From: Asterella californica
Taxonomy: Eukaryota > Streptophyta > Marchantiopsida > Marchantiales > Aytoniaceae
Assembly: GCA_036924285.1 (NCBI GenBank)
Contig: JAYKYS010000773.1
Coordinates: forward strand, 128,696 to 192,695
Reading direction: 5' to 3'
Length of the DNA stretch: 64,000 nt
Shown here: piece after piece, positions 20,191-30,189 of the stretch
How the letters are laid out: the number at the start of each line of letters is the position of its first letter
How positions within the stretch are numbered: position 1 is the stretch's first letter
Program-made: the position numbers and the translations under genes
Notes under the pieces: generated by a model
Told to the model about the DNA's origin: nothing
What the model saw: only the letters and a program-made list of their open reading frames with translations
The model's database searches: none

Positions 20191-20510
20191 TTAGAGCAAA
20201 GCTCTCCACGACTCATCAGCAGGTTCCGAAAGTGAAGGTACATGGGAGCCGCCGTCATAACTATTTTCATAATTATGGCTGCCAGATTTACTGGCCTCAT
20301 GGTCGTGGTGCTTATCAGAATTATACTTCTTGTAATAATATTTTTGCTTCGGCTTTGAGTTTATATACAAGCAAAGCAGCGCAAACAATCCCTAGAGCAG
20401 CTAGCGCCAACTTGAAGTTGGCCTTCGGCTTCAGGTTAACCAATTTATACACAAATAACGAGCCAGGACCCACAATAAATAACTTATCGGTGAGGTCTTT
20501 TCAATAATCC
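20191..20510 (-). pseudogene. Small membrane protein remnant (family M-like, copy c)
   Basis: One minus-strand frame gives two hydrophobic stretches (KLFIVGPGSLFVYKLV and LAALGIVCAALLVYKL). A neighbouring frame then gives a tail rich in His, Ser and Asp (SDKHHDHEASKSGSHNYE). A frameshift near 20340 separates them. No family is recognised. The pattern of membrane segment and polar tail is like other remnants in the window. Confidence 0.3.
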
Positions 20511-20869
20511 CCCCAAAATTATAAGAACTATTTAAGAAATTACCAAGGGAGTGGAATAGGTAATTCTATTTTGATAGTTTGACCGGGTATCGTCCGTCGA
20601 CGCTCCCGATTTATCCGTTAGCCCCAGAGGATCCAATTTAGACATGGGTCCCAAAGGGACAGCTTGCTCCATAACCGAATTAGACGAGTCGCCTTACTTG
20701 CCTACTTCGGAGGGGCTACACTGCGTTTACACCAAGGCTGAGTTGAGGGCATATTCATCGCCCAGTTCTTTAGCATGTGCAAACGGGTTCCCCGTCCCGA
20801 ACTTATCCACTTTTGGCATAGGGCCCGCAGGGCGAGCCCCGGATTTCTAAGCATTCGGTACTAAGAGGC

Positions 20870-21017
20870 CCCGGGTGACAAAATGAACTAAAAGCAATAC
20901 TAAACTGATAGTTAGTCGCATAAACAAAGATGAATTGGTAGATGAAAAATACAAGTTTCCTATATGAATAGGAATCAATTAAATAATTGCAAATTGTTCT
21001 AGCGGACTGCAAGCCAT
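20870..21017 (-). pseudogene. atp6 5' fragment (duplicate)
   Basis: The sequence from the ATG at 21017 leftward matches atp6 at 26898-26750, covering about the first 48 codons (LEQFAIIQLIPIHIGNLYF), with a few changes including loss of one or two residues near the start. It then joins unrelated GC-rich sequence. It cannot encode a working subunit a. Confidence 0.85.
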
Positions 21018-21229
21018 ATGATTAATTTTCTTTTTTTTGATCCTGGCGCAAGGCGAAACCATCAAGCCGCTTTGTGGCCTGATGGATTTCAAGCCCAAGT
21101 CTTGAAAGGAGAAGCCCGTAGGGCTTTACTCGAGTATAAAGAAAAATATAGACCCGAGTTCCAGACAACCTCATTTTCAATTCTAATCGATACCATTATG
21201 TTTTACCAAAAAACGAATTGACAGCATTT

Positions 21230-21829
21230 TCAACGAACTTTTTTGATAGTATTCTTAAAATCTATAGCATTTTGTATGAAAACATCCTGACGTTTGACCT
21301 TAGTCGTTTTATGCATCGTAAGTACTATTGCCCCAATAAGTGCTACTAATAAAATTAGACTAGAAAGCAAAAACAAGAAAAAATAGGTTGTATAAAGTAA
21401 ATTGCCTAATGTCTCCAAATTAGTCCAACTATGTATCTTTCCAGCATAAACTGTATATGTTAGATAGGTTGCACTTAATTTCGTTGGTAATATTGGAATG
21501 TAATCATTATCTACCATTAAAAAGATTTCCAACAAAAAAATAAGTCCAATAATACCACCTACAGGTAAATAGCGCAATACATTCTCGTGAATTTCTTCTA
21601 TCCTTATATGTAACATCATAACGACAAACAAAAATAAAACGGCAATAGCTCCTACATAAACCACTAAAAAAATCATAGCAAAAAAGTCAAGACCTAACAA
21701 AACAAGTAAAGCGGAAGTATTGCAAAAAACTAGGATTAAAAATAAAACAGAATGAACTGGATTTTTGGCACGTATCACCATAGCGCCTGACACTAAAGCG
21801 AGGACCACAAAAACATCAAAAAGTATCAT
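21230..21829 (-). CDS. nad6: NADH dehydrogenase subunit 6
   Basis: The 199-residue protein starts MILFDVFVVLALVSGAMVI and shows the conserved NPVHSVLFLILVFCN, then LDFFAMIFLVVYVGAIAVLF, the third membrane helix with the pi-bulge region of Nad6. Five membrane segments are visible. It is a membrane-arm subunit of complex I. The ATG at 21829 is taken by homology; the open frame continues 36 codons upstream without family signal. The upstream region at 21953-22165 is repeated upstream of ccmFN. Confidence 0.95.
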   Translation of the reverse strand: MILFDVFVVLALVSGAMVIRAKNPVHSVLFLILVFCNTSALLVLLGLDFFAMIFLVVYVGAIAVLFLFVVMMLHIRIEEIHENVLRYLPVGGIIGLIFLLEIFLMVDNDYIPILPTKLSATYLTYTVYAGKIHSWTNLETLGNLLYTTYFFLFLLSSLILLVALIGAIVLTMHKTTKVKRQDVFIQNAIDFKNTIKKVR

Positions 21830-21952
21830 GGTGAAATTTTCCCTTTTTATTTTATTAGCTGTGAACAAAAAATATATATTTTTGCTGCGAGCTGCGTCGG
21901 CAGAAAGTTTTCCCCGAAATTTTCTAACGACGTACATATATATGTCTGAGAT

Positions 21953-22165
21953 CTTTTCGTTACGGCATTTTGCATGCCGATTATGAGTCCCAACTGAAAT
22001 AACGGGAGATTACACACAGCGCAAGCTAGCCTCTTAAAACTTCCACAAAATAGCTTCTACGAACCTCTTAAAGAGAAGAGGGCCCCAACATAGCAGCCGC
22101 ACGCACCTTGTTATTTCTGCGAATCAACAAGAAGAGTTGGCGAGCAGCTCTATCATTTGCTCGCG
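21953..22165. repeat. Leader repeat RC, copy 1 (upstream of nad6)
   Basis: About 210 bp containing gcatgccgattatgagtccc, acgggagattacacac and aatcaacaagaagag recur at 59433-59645 in the same orientation, upstream of ccmFN. It may be a shared 5' leader or promoter region, or just a recombination footprint. Confidence 0.8.
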
Positions 22166-22385
22166 AGCTTAGTCTCGCTAATCTTTTTTTTGTTTATTCA
22201 GACAAAGCCCTCCGGGCCTCTAACCGTTAGGTTAGAGGCCCGGAGATTCGACCCGAACCCTTTGGGCCAAAGGGTATGAGACTATAGGGAGAGGTGCTAC
22301 GCACTTTGTGGGCGGTCGCGCACTCCGTGCCTATAGTATCGTGGCCTTTGGGTCGCCGGTTTATTTGGCCCTATCCCGCGTAATA

Positions 22386-22470
22386 GGAACTGTTAGGATT
22401 CGAACCTAGCCGCGGGTCTAGACTTTGTCTTTCCTTCGTCCTCAGGCCTTACACCAGGCCCACAATTCCG
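22386..22470 (-). other. tRNA-like 3' half, degenerate
   Basis: On the minus strand GCTAGGTTCGAATCCTAAC looks like a T-arm followed by an acceptor-like strand (AGTTCCTA). No matching 5' half or anticodon stem could be found upstream. It may be a tRNA relic or chance. Confidence 0.25.
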
Positions 22471-22589
22471 GGTGTCCCCGGGCGAGGATACAGTAATGAA
22501 CGGATAAAAAGAAGCCCCCCCTTCTTTTGTGATCTGGTAAACTAAGACCTAAGGTCTCAAAACCAGCACCCGAAAAAATGAAAAAACGA

Positions 22590-22901
22590 CTAAGCTAAAA
22601 ACATAGTCATGTGCTTAAGAATTCTAGCAAAAATACTAAACAGAAAAAGATCGCTATAAATAATAATAATAGCTATGATTTTCTGCTGAAAGGACAATCT
22701 ACGGAAAGTCCTAAGAAAGGACAGTATTAATTGATTAATACAAGGTTTCTGTTTTACAATGGTTAAGGTTTGCATTTTTTCCAGAAAATGGATTAGTACC
22801 AATTTTGTAAAAATGCTAGAAATATAACAGATAAAAAACATTACCAATAATTGGCAATATATAACAATAGCCCTTTGTGGATCCATGGATGTTGGATTCA
22901 T
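22590..22901 (-). CDS. Hypothetical membrane protein (103 residues)
   Basis: The frame begins ATG at 22901 (MNPTSMDPQRAIVIYCQLLV). It has a hydrophobic segment VMFFICYISSIFTKLVLI and a second near the C-terminus (IIAIIIIYSDLFLFSIFA), separated by a basic stretch. I recognise no family. The second half (FRRLSFQQ then hydrophobic) loosely resembles the N-terminus of the ORF at 13766. It is intact but unplaced; it may be chance or a decayed element gene. Confidence 0.35.
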   Translation of the reverse strand: MNPTSMDPQRAIVIYCQLLVMFFICYISSIFTKLVLIHFLEKMQTLTIVKQKPCINQLILSFLRTFRRLSFQQKIIAIIIIYSDLFLFSIFARILKHMTMFLA

Positions 22902-22929
22902 TAAAGCATCCCACCAGGATTTCCACAAG

Positions 22930-24156
22930 TCTCACGACTCTGCGGGGGAATTAGCGCTGAGGCCACCGCAATAACCCTCGTCATAGTCCAGTTGCTTGTA
23001 GCACTCGCTACGAGATGAACTCACCCCGCGCCCCGCCTTCGGGGTCGGTTTTGACAGGTTGTTCTGGACCTTCGCCAACATTGAAATGTTGATCAATCAT
23101 CTTCATACCGCAAGATACCCGACGCCTGCAAGCGCCAAGAAAGCTCTGGAATTAGATGGTCTTTTCATCGCCTCCAAAGTGGTGGCTTTGATAACTAAAG
23201 GCGCAAGCCCGTAGCTTGCGCCGAACACGGTATCGGCCCCCCAGGCAATTGGCAAAATCTTCCTTGGATATGGAGGGTTTTTGTAGATTTTCCGTTCCTG
23301 CGGTAATTTTGACTGGTCGGACTTCCACTTCTATTCGACCTGATATTGTTCCTTGAGTTGCCAAATCGCCGGCACTAGAGCCGGAATACCTGTTCGAAAC
23401 TAGAGTATTAAGAACTTGTACTGAGAAAAAGCCTCTCCCTAAGGTCTCGTGTCCCGTCAGTTTTTTTCTTTTTTTGTGAGTTTCTTGTCAGTTTTTTCCT
23501 AGCAGTTTTTTTTTCTTTTTTTCTCTGACAGTCCCCCTGGGGCCTTTTCAGTTTTTTTTTCCTTCTTTGTCTGACAGTCCGGGGCCCTGTCAGACAAAGA
23601 AAGTGCGGCTTTGGCCCCTTCGGATCCAGAGGTCGCAGATACTAAAACTGACTCGGAGACAGTAGCGGATCTGGTCCTTTGATAAAGCTCTGAGACTGGC
23701 CCCCCAGAGGCAATATCTGAGACTGTAGCAGATTTGGTCCGTTTATAAAGCTCAGAGACCGGTCCTGAGACTCTATCTAGGATCTCATTTACGGAAGCAC
23801 TCCGCGAACCAAGTTCGTGTAGTAGTGCGAGCTGCCGCAAATTCTGGAGTTCTTAGACATTCGGGACAGAGGAAACGCGACGCAACCCCATTTCACTGTC
23901 CCTGCCTGGCCCGGAAATTACATCCGGTAATTGTGATAGAGCCCTTTCCAAGTCCTCTACCGTCGAGAAAGTAGAGCTTTAATACGAGCGCCTTAATCAG
24001 CCAGCAAAAGAATCGCGGTTGGAAGCCGGAAGATCCGATTAAATCGCGAAAAGAAAAACAAGAATCCGTACCTAGCCCGCTGCAGCAGGCTAGGTAGGAA
24101 TCAACGAAGAGTGCTGTTGTGGAGGCCCACAACTCCAAAGCTAAAGCGATCATAAG
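22930..24156. other. Spacer with family A repeat and a low-complexity ORF
   Basis: No known gene was found. A family A unit lies at 23455-23605. A minus-strand frame at 23600-23840 (no ATG at its start) holds a two-copy peptide repeat GPVSELY(K/Q)RT(K/R)SATVS with a spacing of 20 residues. Whether it codes is unknown. Confidence 0.45.
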
Positions 24157-25618
24157 TCAAAGCAAAAAAGGAAGGCAGATATATTGTAAAAAGTGCGCGT
24201 AATCTGCGTCCTTCCAAGCATTATACCTTTTTACGAATAATTTGCCTTCACATTTGCAAAGAATGATCGTTATAGCAAAATAGAAGAAAAAACCACTGAA
24301 GCAATTTGTCCAATAGTCACATATGGTGCTTCCACGGGTTGACATCCAATCCAACCTAAAAGCAAGCAATCTGCTACAAGCAACCAAAACAATTTTTGGT
24401 GAATTGGTCGAAAAAATTGAACTACGTACATATGAAGTGTTAATAAAAGGTAAAGCCAATAATGACACAAAAATTAGTCCTATGGCGGCTACACCCTCTA
24501 ATTTGTTAGGTATACTTCGAAAAATTGTATAGACTGGTAAGAAATACCATTCCAGCACTATATGAGCCGGGGTTGGCATGGAATTTGCGGGATAGAGTCA
24601 AGAGTCCGCCCTGGGGCCCGTTCACCGATCTGGGATACAGCTCTACGAACCGTACGTTGCCCATCACACGGCTGGCTCTCTAACCTGACTTTCTTCGCAG
24701 CTTCTTCAACCCCGGAAGGGCACACCGGCCTATTACACGGTCCTTTGAAGATGACCTGATAGACTCCGTCAAAGTCAAAAACTTGCCAAAGGGTAAGCAT
24801 TTAGTAAGTACATAGGCTCCTTCCCTACTGCTTGTTATCAAGCGCTTTCCCATTGCTAGGTACCTTTCGGTGGGCGCCGGCCTCTCTGACTTCCTAGGGA
24901 TAAAAGTAACCCCTAGGACCTCACCGTTGTTTCCTACACGGCTCGTCCAAAACCCTTATCTTTGACATCAAAATAGGGATCAAAGCTATTTTATCTACAG
25001 AAGAATTGATACCCAATGGATTATTGGAACCATATTGATGTAATGCAGCCAGATGAAGAATACTAGCACCTACTATTATAAAAGGAAGTAAGTAATGAAG
25101 GCTAAAAAAACGATTTAAGGTTGCATTGTCTAGCCACCCCAAAGCCAACTTACTATAGTGTCTCCTACGACAGGTATTGAGCTAGCTAAGCTTGTGGCTC
25201 GAGGACCCCAAGGTAATACGTATCCTATAAAAGCTGTTACCATAATTAAGAATAACGTGACCACTCCAAGACAGCAAACTAATTTGCTAGGACTCGCATA
25301 ACTTCCATAATATAAACCACGAAAAAAATGAAGCACAATAAAAAACATACTGGCTCCATTAGCATGCATATAACGAAGCAACCAGCCTCCTTTCACATCT
25401 CTTATGATGTGTTCTACGCTTAAGAAAGCTAGATCCACATGAGGTGTATAATGCATAGCTAAGAAAACACCTGTAAGTATTTGGATAACCAAACAAAGAC
25501 CAGCCAACGAACCAAAACCCCACCAATAACTTATATTGCTCGGAGTTGGATAATCTATCAAATGATTGTTAAGTGTAGAAAATATCGGTTGTTTAAGAAT
25601 CGACAGTTGTCTTGCCTT
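24157..25618 (-). pseudogene. cob: cob (apocytochrome b), heavily broken
   Basis: The minus strand from 25618 gives [20 protein letters not shown] and then [15 protein letters not shown], unmistakable cytochrome b. The initiator position reads AAG. Two residues are missing before LHFFRG. The Qo-site block after IGYVLPWG (usually QMSFWGATVI) is replaced by three residues. About 7 nt are lost after WLWGG, shifting frame, and one more nt near KIAF. The exon stops after the VKD region (24958) and joins intron sequence, so about 30 codons up to [10 protein letters not shown] (24591) are gone. The last exon carries two further frameshifts (near 24425 and 24280). Cytochrome b is the core of complex III and is otherwise always mitochondrial in plants. 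This copy cannot encode it; a good copy must lie elsewhere. Confidence 0.85.
24592..24957 (-). other. Group II intron remnant in cob (site 783 type), 5' end deleted
   Basis: The 3' splice border TAT/CCCGCA at 24592 is in place and domain V is visible at about 24647-24674. The 5' end and most of domain I are missing, cut by the same deletion that removed the end of the upstream exon. The remaining part matches the orphan intron pieces at 45960-46330 and 54330-54745 on the plus strand. Confidence 0.8.
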
Positions 25619-25636
25619 CGTGCTTTTTTTTTGCGT

Positions 25637-25860
25637 ATCATGGAAACTTTGTGTTCTTCATGATTGACGTCATACATCATGGGCAGGATTGACCCATCAA
25701 TACAAGGCCTTAGGTTGAAAAAAATAAATATATATTTTTTTTCGTTCTATAACGCCAACTTAAGCCCGCATTGACGGAGTCCATAGAGCGAATAAAAAGA
25801 ATTCTTTGGCGATGTGCATTTTACCTTTGAGCTGCTATGGCCTGCTGGGCTTTAGCTCTA
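25637..25860. repeat. Leader repeat RD, copy 1 (upstream of cob)
   Basis: About 220 bp containing catggaaactttgtgttctt, gattgacgtcatacatcatg and gaattctttggcgatgt recur at 59657-59880 in the same orientation. Together with repeat RC it makes up the region upstream of ccmFN. Confidence 0.85.
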
Positions 25861-26139
25861 TCCCTGTAAGGGCAGAGGGAAGAGGCCAAAAATCTATATT
25901 TTTTTTGCTTGGCCTTTTATTGTCCGAAGTTTATGATTTGCATATGCTGAGTAATACTCGTGTAGTTTTGTTTTGCGCACCCTTGCGGGTAGCGCATGAG
26001 TACCCGCACAACCCCTAATTCTTAGGGGCGAAAGGTTCAGGTCTCCGACCATTGGTGTGCATTGCTTTGCGTCATCAACAGCAAACCCAGTTCTTTTATT
26101 CTGCTTTATTATGACGCGCGAAGGAAGTGAGGCCCGTTT

Positions 26140-26898
26140 TTAATGAAGGTTTATAGCATCATTTAGGTAAATACATAGCAAAATTGTGAAAACATAAGCC
26201 TGGAGAATGGCAACACCTAATTCTAAACCAGTTAATGCGAATACTATCAAAAAGGGAGCAAGCTGCGCTAAATACAGAATACCCCCCATGGATAGCATAG
26301 TCCAAGCAAACCCGCTTAAAATCTTGACTAAACTATGACCAGCCATCATATTGGCAAATAAACGTATTCCTAAGCTTAATGCGCGAAAACAATAAGAGAT
26401 TAGCTCAAGAAGTACTAAGAAAGGTGCTAACGGCAAGGGTACTCCTTGCGGTAATAAGATACTGAAAAAATGGAGCCCATGTGTTTGAAATCCAACTATA
26501 GTTATTCCAATAAAAAGAGAGAATGAAAGACCTAGGGTAATTATAAAATGACTTGTTACTGTAAAACTATATGGTATCATACCAATAAGATTACAAAATA
26601 ATAAAAAAGTAAAGGTGACATAGATTAAGGGGAAAAACCGTTGTTTCACCGAAGAAGCACCACTTATTTGTTCGTTCACCAAGTTAAGCACAAAATCATA
26701 AATCATTTCCACAAAGGATTGCCAAGCATTTGGTACTAAGTGTCCTCCATTCAGGGTGACAAAATGAACTAAAAGCAATACTAAACTGATAGTTAGTAGC
26801 ATAAACAAAGAGGAGTTGGTAAATGAAAAATACAAGTTTCCTATATGAATAGGAATCAATTGAATAATTGCAAATTGTTCTAGCGGACTGCACGCCAT
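26140..26898 (-). CDS. atp6: ATP synthase subunit a
   Basis: The 252-residue protein starts MACSPLEQFAIIQLIPIHIG and ends LLCIYLNDAINLH. The conserved SLGIRLFANMMAGHSLVKIL carries the essential Arg of helix 5, and GLELGVAILQAYVF closes the channel half. Subunit a forms the proton half-channels of Fo with the c-ring. The ATG at 26898 fits the liverwort protein; the open frame upstream (27 codons) has no support. The gene is intact. A partial duplicate of its 5' end lies at 20870-21017. Confidence 0.97.
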   Translation of the reverse strand: MACSPLEQFAIIQLIPIHIGNLYFSFTNSSLFMLLTISLVLLLVHFVTLNGGHLVPNAWQSFVEMIYDFVLNLVNEQISGASSVKQRFFPLIYVTFTFLLFCNLIGMIPYSFTVTSHFIITLGLSFSLFIGITIVGFQTHGLHFFSILLPQGVPLPLAPFLVLLELISYCFRALSLGIRLFANMMAGHSLVKILSGFAWTMLSMGGILYLAQLAPFLIVFALTGLELGVAILQAYVFTILLCIYLNDAINLH

Positions 26899-27126
26899 AA
26901 TTAATTCTATTTTTTTTAGAAAAGGAGGCCGCTGGTAGCGACTCACCGTAATAAGAGATAAAAAATTGAGTTTGAGCAAGTGGAAAAAGTCCTATTATTT
27001 TTTCGGATAACCGGTGAGAAATGCCATTACCCAGCCTAAGCATTGGTGGGCGGGAATCAGAAAAGGTTCTGTGGTAAGCCGCCTTGTTCTACTATACAAA
27101 AAGTCCCAACGCATAACACACAGAAT

Positions 27127-27552
27127 TTAGCTACTTCCCATAGCTTTTGATAAGGTGTATACTAAAGAAGCGGTTTGAACCGGAGAGTTTCTAATTATGA
27201 ATTTCTTCCAATGTCGAATCCGTAAAATAACCAAACTAAGGTAATAAACACCTATAAACAAATTCAGACCAGCCCCTACAAAAAGAAAAATATTACATAA
27301 AAATGAATCCTTATCTACATATTTTCTAAAAACAAACAAGGATACGTATAAAAATTCCAACAATTTTATATTAATTAACCTTTCTAACAGTAAAACAAAT
27401 CTGATTTCATAGGGCCCTTCTTTCGTAAAGGCAAAGAAGTTTGCGGAAATTGTAAAGCCATTTCCGGCCAAAGGATCCGTAAAGCCAAAGAAGCACGTAG
27501 TGCCTGTAAAGGCAAAGAAGTGTTCTTCGGACCCAATGGGTCCGAAGAACAC
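27127..27552 (-). CDS. Unidentified membrane ORF with a repeat-derived N-terminus
   Basis: The frame opens with GTG at 27552 and has no internal ATG until its last codons. Its first 45 codons are family B repeat translated (HFFAFTGTTCFFGFTD, then ISANFFAFTKEG). The rest has two likely membrane segments (LLEFLYVSLFVF and IFLFVGAGLNLFIGVYYLSL) and a basic end. I recognise no family. It sits between rps7 and atp6, and its 5' end may have been replaced by the repeat. It could be a remnant rather than a gene. Confidence 0.35.
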   Translation of the reverse strand: MFFGPIGSEEHFFAFTGTTCFFGFTDPLAGNGFTISANFFAFTKEGPYEIRFVLLLERLINIKLLEFLYVSLFVFRKYVDKDSFLCNIFLFVGAGLNLFIGVYYLSLVILRIRHWKKFIIRNSPVQTASLVYTLSKAMGSS

Positions 27553-27560
27553 TTCTACGA
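27415..27560. repeat. Family B repeat cluster
   Basis: The cluster holds gcccttctttcgtaaaggca, aagccaaagaagcacgtagt and a fold-back cttcggacccaatgggtccgaag. It overlaps the 5' part of the ORF at 27127-27552. Confidence 0.75.
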
Positions 27561-28037
27561 AAGAAGGGCCGAAGGGTTCGGCATGAAGACCCGATAGGGG
27601 AGAGGCCGATACCCGTTGGTCGCGCGTCTTCGACCCGGGTCAAATTTTTTTATTCATCCCCGGGGCGATGGAATTAATTAAAGAGGTAGTCCAAGTAATC
27701 TCTATATAAAATAAGTGAATTATCTTGTACCATATCAATATTCTAATAAGCAATAGTCTAGTATTTTATCCCTTTTTTATATCATACCATCTAGTACTAA
27801 AAGCTTCACAATCACTGCGGGTTCCCCTATCAAATTGACAAAATATAGCAAAACAATCAAAGTAAGAGAAAATTTGGCGCATAGTCAGATATTTTATTGC
27901 CAAATCAAAATGAAAAACAAAGTTTAGGATGGTGCATCTGCCCAAGTATAGCAAAAGATCACCTTGCCAAATCAAAATAAAAAAATGTTTTCAGTTGCTC
28001 GTGGGTGAGCTTTTTTATAATTGATAAAGTAGATAGT

Positions 28038-28730
28038 TTACCACCATCTATAATGGGAGAAACTACGATTGGCTTCAGCAAGTTTATGAAGATCATCCCT
28101 TTTTTTACGGGCAATCCCCATCTTTTGGGAAGCCTCCAGTATCTCAGCGTATAAAGATTGATCTAAGCTTATGCTCTTTTTGCCCATACGTCGTTTGGCT
28201 GCTGATTCAAGCATCCAACGAATAGCTAAGGTTTCTTGACGATTTGTTGCTATAATAGACGGTACTAATCGAGTAGTCCCTGAGATTCTTACTTTTTTCA
28301 CTTCACAAATAGGCTTGACATTTTCTATGGCGTTAACCAAAAGTTTTATTACATCGCCATGAGGAGCTAGACGATGAAAGGTTTTATAAACAATAGCACG
28401 AGATCTCGTTTTTTTACCATCAATCATGCAAATGTGAACCAATTTTTTTATTAATTGTTTTTGTTTACCATTCAAGGCCCGGATATAGCCCAAATTGTCT
28501 GAGCAATTGTATGTGCTTGCCCTACGGCCCCTAGGTCTTGATGGCAAAAGCCCTTCCAGGGCATAGCATAAATATCTACGGTGGGAGAAGCAAAGCGCAT
28601 AAAAGCTTTCTGTTTCGCGACAAAATCTATTTTTTTTCGTTCCCACCTTCTCTGAAAGTCTTGATGAGTGAAAGCAATCAAGGGATGAACTAAAAACACA
28701 GTTGAAATTCGATTTTCCAAATAAATTCAT
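28038..28730 (-). CDS. rps7: Ribosomal protein S7
   Basis: The 230-residue protein carries the S7 core: [40 protein letters not shown] and [21 protein letters not shown]7 binds the 3' major domain of small-subunit rRNA. The ATG at 28730 overlaps the TGA of rps12 (ATGA), so the two are almost surely cotranscribed. Residues about 57-85 (around [16 protein letters not shown]) come from an 84-nt GC-rich insertion at 28476-28559 that is absent from the partial copy at 783-897. The insertion keeps the frame. The N-terminal region before the core is longer than in bacteria. Confidence 0.95.
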   Translation of the reverse strand: MNLFGKSNFNCVFSSSLDCFHSSRLSEKVGTKKNRFCRETESFYALCFSHRRYLCYALEGLLPSRPRGRRASTYNCSDNLGYIRALNGKQKQLIKKLVHICMIDGKKTRSRAIVYKTFHRLAPHGDVIKLLVNAIENVKPICEVKKVRISGTTRLVPSIIATNRQETLAIRWMLESAAKRRMGKKSISLDQSLYAEILEASQKMGIARKKRDDLHKLAEANRSFSHYRWW

Positions 28731-29107
28731 ATATAATCTTTGGGTTTTTTTGTACCATATTTAGATCTGCCTCGACGTCGACCCGGTATTCCTTGAAGAT
28801 CTTTAACTCCTCGAATACAATGGTATTTTACGCCTGGCAAATCTTGCACTCTACCTCCTCTAACCATAACCACAGAATGCTCTTGCAAATTATGACCTTC
28901 GCCGGGAATGTAAGCAATTATTTCATTTCGATTGGTTAAACGTACTTTAGCTATCTTGCGTAAAGCTGAATTAGGTTTTTTCGGCGATCTTGTTGAAACA
29001 CGCAGGCAAACCCCCTGCTTTTGAGGACATTTATTTAAAGCTCGAGTACGCTTTGTGCGTCGTTTCGACTCTCTGCCTTTACGAACAAGCTGATTCATTG
29101 TTGGCAT
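28727..29107 (-). CDS. rps12: Ribosomal protein S12
   Basis: The 126-residue protein begins [20 protein letters not shown] and contains [20 protein letters not shown] and [20 protein letters not shown], with the [13 protein letters not shown] end typical of S12. S12 lies at the decoding centre. Met 1 or Met 4 could start; the ATG at 29107 gives the usual plant length. It overlaps rps7 by four bases. No lesion or insertion is seen. Confidence 0.97.
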   Translation of the reverse strand: MPTMNQLVRKGRESKRRTKRTRALNKCPQKQGVCLRVSTRSPKKPNSALRKIAKVRLTNRNEIIAYIPGEGHNLQEHSVVMVRGGRVQDLPGVKYHCIRGVKDLQGIPGRRRGRSKYGTKKPKDYI

Positions 29108-29319
29108 ATTTTGCTTACTTTGTTTTTTTTCATTGATTTTTCAGTCCTTCGGACCCAAAATTCGGCTAAAAATCCTTTGATTAATCTCCAAAGGAAAAAT
29201 ACGAATTTCTAGATATTTTCAAGCCCTTCGGCCCTTCACTCTCCTTCCTTTGTTTTGTCCGACAAAACAAAGCGCCCCTTGGGTCCGAAGGATACTTTTT
29301 TTGCTTTACGGAGGTTGTT

Positions 29320-29950
29320 TCAAGTGCCGTTCTCGGCAAAGGTGAAACACCAGCCGGCTGGCCATTTCTCTTTCAAGTCGCTTTCACTGAGGCCCTTTGT
29401 GTTTTGAACATACGCCGATAGGCGAGTGAAAAAGTGTTGAGTCTCGTCCATCGCTCGAAGGTCTGCGAAAGCATTTCGCACTGAAGAATAGGAGGTTAGC
29501 GCCTTGCGAAACAGATCGTCATCCTCGAGCACCTCCTCCCAAGTCTTCTTCGAAAGAAGAAGATTAGCTAAGTCTGGACCTCGGTACTTCATGGATGATG
29601 CTCGTCCACGAACACGGATCTCATCCAAACCTTCCCCCCAGCAGACTTTATCCTGCTTTAGCAGGTATCTGCATATTGTGTTCCAGCCCTTATGGAATGA
29701 CACATTACATTGATGGCCTTCGAACTCGGGATACGCAGACCTTCTCTTCTTGGTAGCCGTTAAATGGCTAGCATATTAATTCTTCAGGCCAATGTGGTAA
29801 TGGTAAGCGGAGTGGTTCTCTTTATAAAGTACGATGCTAGTACAAGAGAACAGGGACCGGAGACGGCTTATGGCCATCTCCGGTGTAACTTCTCCCTTCT
29901 CTGCATGAGATAGCGTTATTAGTATGTATCTTCGCACATTGGAAGATGAA
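29320..29950 (-). pseudogene. HUH Rep-like protein remnant, copy 2
   Basis: On the minus strand three Rep landmarks appear in order: a motif I-like block RRYILITLSHA (near 29925), the His pair HYHIGLKN (near 29785) and, after PEFEGHQCNV, a motif III-like CRYLLKQDK, where Tyr would be the nicking residue and Lys a metal helper. This is the endonuclease layout of rolling-circle replication proteins in CRESS DNA viruses and related plasmids. A TAA follows the His pair, so the frame is broken; downstream 100 residues have no recognised helicase motifs. A shorter copy lies at 8040-8250. The domain call is good; whether the source was viral or a plasmid is open. Confidence 0.65.
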
Positions 29951-30189
29951 GAAGATTAAATGGACATATTTTTTATTTCTTTTTCTTTTTTCAATAACAA
30001 GTCAATTTGGGACCGATTTGAGGAAGCAATTCGCTGCCAGTGGTACCCAAGGAGTAACTACGGGCTCGAGGAGTTATAAAATCTTTTTTTGTCAAAACTC
30101 ATTTGTTTTATTATGAACCTCTTCGCTTTTCTTCGCGCAGCGATTCGCGTTCTCAGTATCATGCCATTTTTTTTTCACCGATAGTCTTA

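Noticed and set aside
20232..20507. A 91-codon plus-strand frame
   Set aside because: It is antisense to the membrane remnant at 20191-20510, whose minus-strand reading has clear hydrophobic and polar blocks.
615..25600. RNA editing as the explanation for the lesions in nad7 and cob
   Set aside because: C-to-U or U-to-C editing cannot restore deleted bases, and the intact genes in this window show no sites that need editing.
25806..26018. A plus-strand 70-codon frame between cob and atp6
   Set aside because: It starts within repeat RD and ends in spacer DNA; the second RD copy does not preserve the frame.
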